Assembly (NCBI GenBank): GCA_958431225.1
Contig: OY288107.1
Location: 186,001 to 250,000 of the forward strand
Length of the DNA stretch: 64,000 bases
Source of the DNA: an uncultured Alphaproteobacteria bacterium
GTDB taxonomy: Bacteria > Pseudomonadota > Alphaproteobacteria > Puniceispirillales > UBA1172
Direction of reading: 5' to 3'
Shown: positions 8,030-16,600 of the stretch, in pieces
How the letters are laid out: each line of letters opens with the position of its first letter
Position numbering within the stretch: position 1 is the stretch's first letter
Notes under the pieces: generated by a model
The model's input: only the letters and a program-made list of their open reading frames with translations
What the model was told of the DNA's origin: nothing
Database searches by the model: none
Translations under genes and position numbers: made by a program

Positions 8030-9153
8030 TTCGTTCTCCTCGTTCTTTTTGTCATTGATTGCGCCACCTTATTGACCGCACTATGCATGGTGGCATCATC
8101 AAGGTGGGCGTAACGCAAGGTGGTTTCGGCATCAACATGACCGAGCAGCATCCCGATGACGCGCAAATTCTCGCCACTGCGGAGCGCTATGCTGGCATAG
8201 TTGTGGCGCAAATCATGTAAACGCACATCACTGATTCCAACTTCGGCTCGGATCCTGTACCAGAAAGTGTAAAATATTCCCGCGCTCGGTTGCTTGTTAT
8301 TTAACGCGAACACCCATTGAGACTTGTTACATTTTGAGAGTTCGGCCAGCAGCTTCCGTGCTGGAGTTGAAAGAAACACGGTCTTAGGACCGGTTTTGCT
8401 GTCGGGCAGATAAAGATTACTATCTATGTAATAGTCCCATTTGAGACTAAGTAACTCGCCCTTGCGGCACCCGGTGAGAGTCATCAGTCGAATAAATACC
8501 GTCTGCATCGGGTAAGCGCGGGCTTCCCTTTTCAGCACTGCGCCTAACCGCGCCATTTCGTCATTGGTGAGAAATCGCTCTTTGGGCTTGGTCCTGTAAC
8601 GTCGGATGCCCCGAGCCGGATTGCTCCCCTCCTCAATATAGCCAAGGTCTTCGGCAGTCCGCATGATGCCAGACAGAACAGGCAAGCAGCGATTAGCCAA
8701 GCCCGGCGTTTTGGCAAGCCCCAAAAACCAGTCTTCAACATCGCTACGGGTGATGCTCCCAATGGCTTTCCCTTTGAAATAGGGCTGTATTTTCTGCGTA
8801 AAGTTAATGCGGCAGGTACGCATGGTGATGGGCTTCCAGAGCCGCCCGCGATAATAAAACGAAACTTCTGCCACGACCTCAAACGGCGTGTTAGAATCGT
8901 GCTTGGTGTTGCCAAAAGCAGCAAGCCGCGCTTCAACAAGAGAACGGGCTTCGCACAAAGGCATCTTGCCCGCATCACCGATTGTTTCAAAAAAATCCTC
9001 GCCGTTGCAGTAGGATTGCACACGATAGGATTTTCTACCCGAAGGCCACACAATAAGATAGAAACCAGTGAGGTCGCGGTCATGGATTTTATAAGACTTC
9101 TTGCGAGGTTTAGCACTCGCAACGAGAGTAGGCGTAATAAGTCGAATCGGCAT
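8026..9153 (-). CDS. Tyrosine recombinase/integrase 2, left module
   Basis: 375 residues, intact. The N-terminal DUF4102-type region (KIHDRDLTGFYLIVWPSG) is followed by a core-binding domain and a catalytic domain with LMTLTGCRKGELLSLKW (Arg), KTGPKTVFL (Lys hairpin), HDLRHNY (His313, Arg316), LLGHVD (His339) and LRYAH (Tyr348). The start ATG at 9153 has AAAGGAG just upstream. It is the first gene of the two-recombinase operon. It is only distantly related to integrase 1, so the pair is not a simple gene duplication. The counterpart in the right module is frameshifted, making this the only complete copy. Confidence 0.9.
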   Translation of the reverse strand: MPIRLITPTLVASAKPRKKSYKIHDRDLTGFYLIVWPSGRKSYRVQSYCNGEDFFETIGDAGKMPLCEARSLVEARLAAFGNTKHDSNTPFEVVAEVSFYYRGRLWKPITMRTCRINFTQKIQPYFKGKAIGSITRSDVEDWFLGLAKTPGLANRCLPVLSGIMRTAEDLGYIEEGSNPARGIRRYRTKPKERFLTNDEMARLGAVLKREARAYPMQTVFIRLMTLTGCRKGELLSLKWDYYIDSNLYLPDSKTGPKTVFLSTPARKLLAELSKCNKSQWVFALNNKQPSAGIFYTFWYRIRAEVGISDVRLHDLRHNYASIALRSGENLRVIGMLLGHVDAETTLRYAHLDDATMHSAVNKVAQSMTKRTRRTK

Positions 9154-9247
9154 CTCTCTCTCCTTTATCTGAGATTGTTCGCCGATTCACTTTCAAAACT
9201 CTCCTCTCAATATTTTTGCAATTTTGGCTCTATTCTGACGATAGCTT

Positions 9248-9272
9248 ACCTCATCGCTGAAAACAGCGAGGT
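9248..9272. other. Conserved imperfect hairpin upstream of the integrase operon
   Basis: ACCT-cat-CGCTG-AAAA-CAGCG-AGGT: a 5-bp stem with AAAA loop extended by 4 bp across a 3-nt bulge. It is kept in the right module (CGCTG at 57136, one G-T wobble outside). It lies about 100 nt upstream of integrase 2 and close to the end of module homology, so it could be an att arm site or an integrase regulatory element. This is inference. Confidence 0.35.
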
Positions 9273-9370
9273 CGTTTTAGGCGGTGGAATGGGGGGCAAT
9301 AATGCCGCCCCCCCCAGCAAAGAGGAAAAGCCTAATGTTTGGGGGGTGCGGAACATTAGATGTAGTTCTC

Positions 9371-9396
9371 AAAAAATGGTTGACATTTAGATGTCA
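9371..9396 (-). terminator. Hairpin and T-tract at the distal end of the CRISPR array
   Basis: TGACAT (9381-9386) and ATGTCA (9391-9396) form a 6-bp stem with a 4-nt loop. Read on the minus strand, the stem comes right after the last repeat core and is followed by ACCATTTTTTG. The arm at 9391-9396 overlaps the degenerate first 4 bases of repeat 1. This fits a terminator for array transcription on the minus strand. Confidence 0.6.
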
Positions 9397-10154
9397 CAGT
9401 CGCCCCATATTTGGGCGTGTTCTCTACCTGCGCGCTATGACGCTCCTTGATTATCAAAGGTGCAGTCGCCCTTTATTTGGGCGTGTTCTCTACCTAGAAG
9501 CCTTGAACGCTTTGAAGAGCTTGCGGTGCAGTCGCCCCGTATTTGGGCGTGTTCTCTACCGCGAGCCAAGAGCGATATTTACCGAGATTTGGTGCAGTCG
9601 CCCCGTATTTGGGCGTGTTCTCTACCACATTGAATCATTGACGCGAGAGCAACAAGGGTGCAGTCGCCCCGTATTTGGGCGTGTTCTCTACCCGCCCGAT
9701 GCCGATTCCACTAATAACCGCTGGTGCAGTCGCCCCGTATTTGGGCGTGTTCTCTACCTGTAAGATTAGAAGGTGTAGCGAACCAATTGGTGCAGTCGCC
9801 CCGTATTTGGGCGTGTTCTCTACCTTGATAATTGGGATATTGTGCAGGACACGCGGTGCAGTCGCCCCATATTTGGGCGTGTTCTCTACCTATGCCAGAT
9901 TCTACCCCAGAGCAGATACGGGTGCAGTCGCCCCGTATTTGGGCGTGTTCTCTGCCTCAGGATTTGGTCGTCCGCCAACTTTCCCCGGTACAGTCGCCCC
10001 GTATTTGGGCGTGTTCTCTACCTATGTTGATCCACGGAACGAGATGTTGGCGGGTACAGTCGCCCCGTATTTGGGCGTGTTCTCTACCTTGAGCTGATCC
10101 AAGACACGAGCTTCTATTGGTGCAGTCGCCCCGTATTTGGGCGTGTTCTCTGCC
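9393..10154 (-). CRISPR. Type VI-A CRISPR array, 12 repeats and 11 spacers
   Basis: Repeats are 36 bp and every spacer is exactly 30 bp, so repeats start every 66 bp from 9393 to 10119. In the transcribed (minus) sense each repeat starts GGTAGAGAACA, has a CGCCC/GGGCG stem with a 7-nt loop (AAATACG) and ends GACTGCACC. That 3' end resembles the ACTGAACC of the Rhodobacter Cas13a repeat and the ACTAAAAC of other Cas13a repeats. Repeat 1 (9393) is degenerate at its outer end, as expected for the leader-distal repeat. Variants in repeats 1, 2 and 8 change only the loop (AAATATG, AAATAAA); repeats 9 and 12 have A to G near one end; repeats 10 and 11 have a GCACC to GTACC change. Only 36 nt separate repeat 12 from the cas13a stop, so the array is probably read through from cas13a or from a promoter inside its 3' end. 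No cas1 or cas2 is in the window. Confidence 0.97.
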
Positions 10155-10190
10155 ACCCTGCCCTAAACGGATTGATAACGCAACACTTCC

Positions 10191-13100
10191 CTAGATTTTT
10201 CTGTGCATATTTAGCGTTTTTTGCCTCCTCTTTTTCTGTTTGTTGTATTTTGCTCCGCTATTGGCTGGCAATGCTTTGCCGTTGAATAACCTTGCTACCA
10301 TTTTTACAAATTGCTCGCCCTGCAACGCTTCATCACCGCCTTCTCCGCCTAGGTGCTTGATGGTTTTGCTTTGGATTGTTGCCTCACCGAGTTTGCCCGC
10401 ATCATCCATCTTCCAATTCAAAATCAACCCTTCACGGGCGAGCCAATCTATTATGGATTTCGCCACGGCATTTTTCAGTTTGCGGTCATACGCCATCATC
10501 CCGCGCGCATGGTTTATTTCCTCTGTCAAATTGAGCTCGTTTGATTTCTGCAACATATTAAAATGGGCAAAATTATTGCGCCAATCCCGCGCCTGAACGC
10601 CTTTCTTTGACTGAAATTCTTTCCATTTTTCTTGCGCCTCGGGCTTTAGTTTCTTAAACGCATCAACAATCCGCCCGTCATTGAGCCGGTTGTTTCCTTC
10701 ATCCTCAAACACTTCACATGGAGCTTTATTTTCGTGATAAAGTTGCGCCAAAGTGCGGAAATACAAATCGCGCTCCCATAGCCCGGCATAATCCACCAAA
10801 CGCCCCAATACCGCCATCAATAGATAGTGCAGGCGTAGATGATTGGTGAATGTTACCTGCGCCGCTAATTGGCGATATGCCACGATTTTTTGGTTGCAAT
10901 CTTTATAGGCTTGCGCGTCTTTTTCCGAGATGGGCTTCCCTTTCTTGCGGCTCAGTTTGGCGTGTAGTTCCTCGCGGGTTTGTTGGCTATCTTTGATTTT
11001 GTCTTTTTGCCCTGACCACGCCTCCACCTCTTTGCTAGATATTTTTTGCTTCTTGAACACTTCCTCAAGTATTGGAAAGCCGCCAAAGCGTAACAATTCG
11101 CGCAAGCCCCGGATGGGTAGGTGACTGTCCTTGGCTTGGGCGGGGTCGGTGGAGGCGGGAAAGACCTTATCAAAATCGGCGGGGTTTTCGAATAGTTCTT
11201 TTAATTCATCCTGCCTCGGCAAAGCCGCCCCGCCACCAGTATGCACCGCGTCATGCATCACGATATAGAGGTCAAATACTTCCTCAAGTGCTTCGGCAAA
11301 ATCAATGCCAGTTTTATGGTCTGTCTTGCCGCGTACGATGACCCATTTGCGTAATTGGTGCCGTAACGCGCTCGCCGCATTTATCGGCAAAAGATACAGC
11401 AATATGTAAAGCGCGCTTTGCCACGAGGCAAATGACGTTTTGATCTCAACAGATTCGTGCAGTTCCTTGAGCCTCTCGGCACTCGCCGCCGGGTCGGGTG
11501 CGTCGGGTAATTGTTTTTCCAAAAGCCATGTTAGGTTTTCATCGTTCAGCCATTGTTTGAAAGCCCGCGCGATGACTTCACAGCGCAAATTATCGATGAA
11601 ACGCGCCTGCCTCTGTGCCGCCTCGGCGTCAGGTTCGTAGCCCTTCTGCACACGCATTTCTGATGCCATCTCAGCCGTTAGGCGATCAAGAAAATCTGCT
11701 AAATCGTCAAATTGCGAAGCGCCAAGCACCTTTTGCACCCTTGACAACTCATCGGGTTTGTTAATTTTTTGGGTCGCTTCATTGGCGCGTTCGATGCTCG
11801 TTTTAATATAGGCTTTCAGCTCCTTGCGCTTCAGCTTTTTCAAAGCCATGCGGAACGGAGAATCGTACAGTGACTTCAACACAATATACTGACAGCGCAG
11901 GTTTTTATGTTCTTCAAAATTGGTGCGATTCAATTTTTGCGCGAATTCTAGCTCCCCTACATTGATGCCGCGTTCAATCATACGCTTAAAGCGCGGAAGG
12001 GGTAGTAACTGCGCCCCCTTATTGGCTTGGGTTAGATGGGTGAAAATGGCTTCAATCTGTGGGGCGGTCGCGTAGTTGCAAAGCTGCGCCGCCGCCAATT
12101 CAGCCGCGATATGCTGGATGCGCTTTTGTTGGTGGTCTTGCGTGATTTGGTTGAATTTTGCCTGTAGGTTTTTGGCAGTGCCGAGATTTTCCAGGCCTTT
12201 TTTGACCGTTGCCATATCTTTAAAATGAAATATGCTGTCACGAATGGTGGCGGTTTTTTCCAGCATAAATTGAAACAACGCTTTATTTTCATCTGCGTCC
12301 CCGAGCAATTTTGTGCTGACCTCATTGCCATAGAGGATTTTTATTTGGCTCTGGAATCGCGTATCATTAAATCGTGCAAGCGCAGTGTCGCGACTATAAA
12401 GAATATCCCTATCTACTAAATCTGGCGGTGATATATCACGCAAACTCCGCGCCATTAACGCTAAGCCGCCGCGCCAAACCCTAACAAATGCTTCGGCTTG
12501 CTTGATGTAAATTTGTTTTTCCGTGTGCCAGAAATCGCTTACCTCAATTCCTTTTTGTATAGTTTCCCATTCATCCTTAGCCATCGCAAAAGAACGCGCC
12601 CCTTTTTTATCAAGCAAATGGTAGTGAATGACCTTACCCAAACGAATGTCATGGTTGCATGAGCGATTTGTTGCGATGGTATCAATCTCGCCACACATCG
12701 CATCCCAATCTCGTGGAATGATTGTTTTAAGCGTATGACCCTTCTTACGGCAACGTTTCAACCGCCGCCGATACACGCTCTTGACCGCCTCATGCAGAGC
12801 GAATAATTGCGGTTGCGCCGTTCTAGCATCGTCTATGGACGCACCCGCACCAAAAAGCCGTCCAAAATGCGCGCGCAGTTTTTCCGCCGATATATGCAAG
12901 GCTTGGCGCGGAGAAACATTGCCTTTATCTGGCTTGCAAATGGAGCGATGAATTTCAGCAATGGGATCAATCCCGCCGACGCAATAATCAGCTTGTTTTG
13001 AAATCGTATCGGGATTTTGCTTTAATTTCAGCACATTTTTGGCGATGGATTCGGCGCGGGATACAATCAGCCCCGTGCGTTTTTGCGCTCCGTTGAGGCG

Positions 13101-13568
13101 GAGTTGATTTTCATGCAAATGCGCCTTTACTTTAGCCGCCACCTCCGCAGGATTGACTTGCGCCGGGTCAATATCGCCACAGAAATTTTCATACCACCGC
13201 GTCTTTCGCACATCGCGCTCATCGCGCTTATCGCGCTTATCGCCCTTTGGATAAGGATGCACCTTGCGCAACCAAAGCTTCTTCATTTCCGCATGGTCAG
13301 CAGTATCAATAAACCCCCGCAGTTCGTCCCAAAACGCCCCACCAAGACGCTCCCTAAAATTCCTCTGCGCCTCTGTCGGTTTATCTGTGCCACGTGGCTT
13401 AGCGGCAATTTTATCAAGTGCCGACGCCCACTGAGCCACCAACAATTCCGGAGTTTTTTGGGCGAATTGAACAATATCCGTTTTGTCCTTCCCATCACCC
13501 GCTTTTTCAATAAGTTGTCGTAGCTCACGATCGGCTCGCGTCTGACCATAACGCCTCGTAATACGCAT
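10191..13568 (-). CDS. cas13a: Cas13a (C2c2), RNA-guided RNase of type VI-A CRISPR
   Basis: 1125 residues. Cas13a processes its own pre-crRNA, binds complementary RNA and then cleaves target and bystander RNA through two HEPN domains, giving abortive or dormancy-type immunity. HEPN1 motif: Arg443-Asp-Ser-Ile-Phe-His448 (IRDSIFHFKDM). HEPN2 motif: Arg997-Asn-Asn-Phe-Ala-His1002 (DWRNNFAHFNML). The segment LGRLVDYAGLWERDLYF before HEPN2 is characteristic of Cas13a, and the adjacent repeat has the Cas13a-type 3' end. HEPN1 has Asp where most homologues have Asn or His after the Arg. The length is at the short end for Cas13a. The C-terminus is lysine/arginine-rich. Start ATG 13568, with GGGAGG about 10 nt upstream. 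No accessory gene (csx27/28 or WYL1 type) adjoins; the protein is larger than typical Cas13d and lacks Cas13b terminal HEPN placement. Confidence 0.93.
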   Translation of the reverse strand: MRITRRYGQTRADRELRQLIEKAGDGKDKTDIVQFAQKTPELLVAQWASALDKIAAKPRGTDKPTEAQRNFRERLGGAFWDELRGFIDTADHAEMKKLWLRKVHPYPKGDKRDKRDERDVRKTRWYENFCGDIDPAQVNPAEVAAKVKAHLHENQLRLNGAQKRTGLIVSRAESIAKNVLKLKQNPDTISKQADYCVGGIDPIAEIHRSICKPDKGNVSPRQALHISAEKLRAHFGRLFGAGASIDDARTAQPQLFALHEAVKSVYRRRLKRCRKKGHTLKTIIPRDWDAMCGEIDTIATNRSCNHDIRLGKVIHYHLLDKKGARSFAMAKDEWETIQKGIEVSDFWHTEKQIYIKQAEAFVRVWRGGLALMARSLRDISPPDLVDRDILYSRDTALARFNDTRFQSQIKILYGNEVSTKLLGDADENKALFQFMLEKTATIRDSIFHFKDMATVKKGLENLGTAKNLQAKFNQITQDHQQKRIQHIAAELAAAQLCNYATAPQIEAIFTHLTQANKGAQLLPLPRFKRMIERGINVGELEFAQKLNRTNFEEHKNLRCQYIVLKSLYDSPFRMALKKLKRKELKAYIKTSIERANEATQKINKPDELSRVQKVLGASQFDDLADFLDRLTAEMASEMRVQKGYEPDAEAAQRQARFIDNLRCEVIARAFKQWLNDENLTWLLEKQLPDAPDPAASAERLKELHESVEIKTSFASWQSALYILLYLLPINAASALRHQLRKWVIVRGKTDHKTGIDFAEALEEVFDLYIVMHDAVHTGGGAALPRQDELKELFENPADFDKVFPASTDPAQAKDSHLPIRGLRELLRFGGFPILEEVFKKQKISSKEVEAWSGQKDKIKDSQQTREELHAKLSRKKGKPISEKDAQAYKDCNQKIVAYRQLAAQVTFTNHLRLHYLLMAVLGRLVDYAGLWERDLYFRTLAQLYHENKAPCEVFEDEGNNRLNDGRIVDAFKKLKPEAQEKWKEFQSKKGVQARDWRNNFAHFNMLQKSNELNLTEEINHARGMMAYDRKLKNAVAKSIIDWLAREGLILNWKMDDAGKLGEATIQSKTIKHLGGEGGDEALQGEQFVKMVARLFNGKALPANSGAKYNKQKKRRQKTLNMHRKI

Positions 13569-13608
13569 AATAATTGCCCTCCCGTAGTTGTATGGAGGAT
13601 AAATGGTT

Positions 13609-13624
13609 ATTCATGAGCATGAAT
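13609..13624. promoter_or_regulatory. Perfect 16-bp inverted repeat upstream of cas13a
   Basis: ATTCATG-AG-CATGAAT, 7-bp arms with a 2-nt centre, 41 nt before the cas13a start codon in a 115-bp intergenic gap. The size and spacing are those of a dimeric repressor operator. No regulator gene is adjacent, so the binding protein is unknown. Confidence 0.5.
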
Positions 13625-13683
13625 GCAAGTTTTGTTGTGGTTTTTTCTGTTTTTGATGGCGGGTGTCAGTATCAGATACCATA

Positions 13684-16600
13684 TTATCGCCAGTCCAAAT
13701 CATTGCGTTCATTTCTAGCTTTATTTTCTTCAACCTGCGCACGATAGCGAAGTGCCATATGTTTCATGAGTTTTGCAACAAATGGATGGCGATATTCCAA
13801 TTCATGTGAGGCTTTTTCATATTCCTCAACCAAATCAGCACTTGTGTATTTACGTTTATCCACATCGCCCTGTAGAACGCCTCTTGAATTGTATCGTCCT
13901 AAGGCAAAATTTTCAAAAATTGCTTCACTTTGTATCTTTTCAAGAATGTTACATATGCTCTCTTCTGGCTTGACACCTTCCTTTGGCACAATATGACCTA
14001 GCCCTTGACCTATGGAAATCTCAACAATTCTTGATCGGTTCGCCTTTTTCGCTAGCCCTCGCACGTCTTCTATCCATTTCATGAACATACCTTCATCAAT
14101 GTGCCCATCTTCTTTTATCCAAGGAAAATTTTGTGCGCCAAAGCTGAGTCCCCACAAAATCTCCCAACTCAATTGAGCATTTATTTGTTTGCTATTCTCA
14201 TCTAAGTCTTTTGGCATGTCATCATCCCCGCTATCGGTTTTGTATACATGTTTATGCAGTTGAATATAAAATGCGGGCTCTTTCCCAATCAACCAATTTA
14301 TAAAACTAATGCGATCATCTTCTCTTCCAGTGCGCAAGCCAGGGTAAAATTTATATTCCAACTTAGCTACTCGCATTTTTTTCTTATCATCAAGCTTTGC
14401 ATCGTAAGCTTTGTCAAGAAACTCCTGAACATACCAGGCATCTGGAAGTACAAATTTAGTTCCACCTTCATCACGCCCCTTTATCGACATAGCGTCAAGC
14501 AGAAGAATTTGACAGCCAAAGGGGATATATTTTTGCATTGTAAATGCTTGCCACCCCAACCGAGGCTGCTTGTATTTTAAGTATTTTTTCGCAATCCATT
14601 CATTTTCAGGAGGAAGATCGGCACCCTCTTTGGGGCGCATTTCTCCAGAGCGACAGATTCGATAACGGCTGAAATATTTTTGCTGAATTTCATAGGACAA
14701 GCTATCAATATAATCTCTACCATCCTTATCATCAATGCGGATGGCGTGATAAAGGGCAATTTCCTTGCCTTCCCAATTGGGGATGTCATCTGCATGACCC
14801 GACTTTATATCTTTAATCAATTTAATAACTCCTTTAGTAGGCATTGGCTCCGGTATATGTTCGTCTCCTTTTATTCTTCCAAAAATGAAGCTCAAATGGT
14901 TATGGGCTTTGTGCAATTCAACGTCTCGCATAAGAAAACGGATGAGATATTCTTGCAAAGGGAATGAACCTTTAGAGATTAGGTGTTCATATAGCGCATC
15001 TGACACCATGGCTTGGTTTTCAGCCCTTTCAGCAAGCTCAACAATGCCGTCTATACCCAACTGCTTCCAAATATCATGAATGGCTCGCTTTTTTTCTTCG
15101 GCAATATATTTTTCTTTTTTGTCAAGGCTATCATCTCCTTCAAAATATTTATCTACCTTTGGCCATGACGCAAACAAATGGAAACTTTTTAGGACTTCAT
15201 TCTTCAACTGAGTTTCATTTATAATTTCACGGACCATTTCAATAGTTTTCTTGTATTCGTGATTTTTAGATGCCATAAGATGCAACCGATCTAAGTAACC
15301 ACGGAGACTTGCTTGGAATCTTAATACTAATTCTTCGCATTTAGGCAGGTCAGTATTCTTGAGCATTGCAATAATTTTTTTGAAAAATTGATTAGTATGT
15401 TCTTCACCCCACCAAAGAAATTCTCGTACCGCATAGGCAGCAATATCAAAGCGCTCTTCCAAAGGCATTTCAGTATTCATAAGATGCCGCTCCAATAAAT
15501 GAACTAAAAACTTGATGGTTTCGTTGCGTTCCTCAGGTTTAACTCTGCCTAAATTGAGAGCATCTTCACGCCAAACAGGGCGTGCTGTATAATCCCCAGT
15601 TCTATCATGCTGACTCGCCAATTTCTGCGCTAATTTAACCACCTCGGCTGGGTGCTTTGCATACAGTGCTTCAAGCACTTCTAAGCGATCTTTAATAGAG
15701 ACAGATGTCTTTGGTGACCATGAGCGAAAGATGGAGTGCAGGCTCTCGCTTGGTCTATTTCCATAATTATCTTCAATCAAAGGTTCAAAATGTTTTTGAA
15801 AGTGACAAAACAACATCGTCACTTCTTTTAAATACATAGGATTCCAAGCTAAAACTTCAAGTGCCCATAACAAAGAGGGGTGTTTATATTGTTTGTGTAA
15901 TATGCCGGGTTTTGCTTCAAAGAGGCACTGGATTTGATCAGGCCTATCAGTCAAAGCCTTTTTTAACTGCGCTAAAAAATCACCCGGCGAGGCCTCTGCC
16001 AACATGGGAAGCACATCATTGAGCGAAATCCACGCCCTATCATGAGCAAAAATTTTATCGTAAAACGTTTCTATTTTGCTAGTGATATTAAAACTTTTTA
16101 AAGGACTTTCCTCTAAATTTAAAAAAATCAACCCTTCAACAATGCCTTTGCGAATAGCATCCGAATGCGCACGCCTTTGATGGGGAATATATCTAGCATC
16201 CACTTCAGGTTGATCATTTGGATCGCTTTCACTTAAAACCTCTGTGGATTTATTTAAGAATGTTTCAATGTGGTTATCTCGAATCATTGGGACTACCGAT
16301 AAAAACGCATCAAGGCGAGAGAAAAGTCTATACCCTCTATCATCCCCAGACGTCATTTCAAGTGGCGCATCTTCGATTTGACTCAATCTATGCAAAGAGT
16401 CGCGCCACTTATTATAACTTTCCGTTTCTGTCACTTCTTCCAAAAATTCTTTATCAGCATCGTATGTTTCATCCCATCGCCCGATCAAAGCAAGCCAAAT
16501 ATAGCCTTGATCTGAAAGATGCTTGCGCCAAATAGGTTGCTGCCTAGCGCGGTTTATATTTTTTTGTCGGTGGAGAGCCGATAATGACCCTCCCGTTTGT

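Larger units (their letters stand above)
3959..9375. repeat. Left copy of the large direct repeat module bracketing the island
   Basis: This stretch is homologous, in the same orientation, to 50215-57257. Similarity begins at TGCGTTTGGTGTGT and ends just after a shared AACATTAGAT segment, right before the CRISPR array. Module content in order: spacer with minisatellite, terminator, small basic protein, integrase 3' fragment, MbcA/ParS-RES toxin-antitoxin, two tyrosine recombinases. The right copy has an extra toxin-antitoxin unit. Sequence divergence between the copies (many point differences, small indels) shows the duplication is not recent. Confidence 0.85.

Noticed and set aside
9154..9392. 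Insertion sequence or tRNA between integrase 2 and the array
   Set aside because: No transposase, terminal inverted repeats or cloverleaf. The stretch is homologous to 57035-57257 and is the end of the module.
9380..9402. TTGACA before the array on the plus strand as a CRISPR leader promoter
   Set aside because: No -10 at the right distance, and it is part of the hairpin that terminates minus-strand transcription. The degenerate repeat also marks this side as leader-distal.
9284..10097. Several ORFs of 60-160 codons reading through the CRISPR array in the plus direction
   Set aside because: They arise because the repeat-spacer period is 66 bp, a multiple of three, and the repeat lacks stops in those frames. 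The translation is just the repeat over and over.
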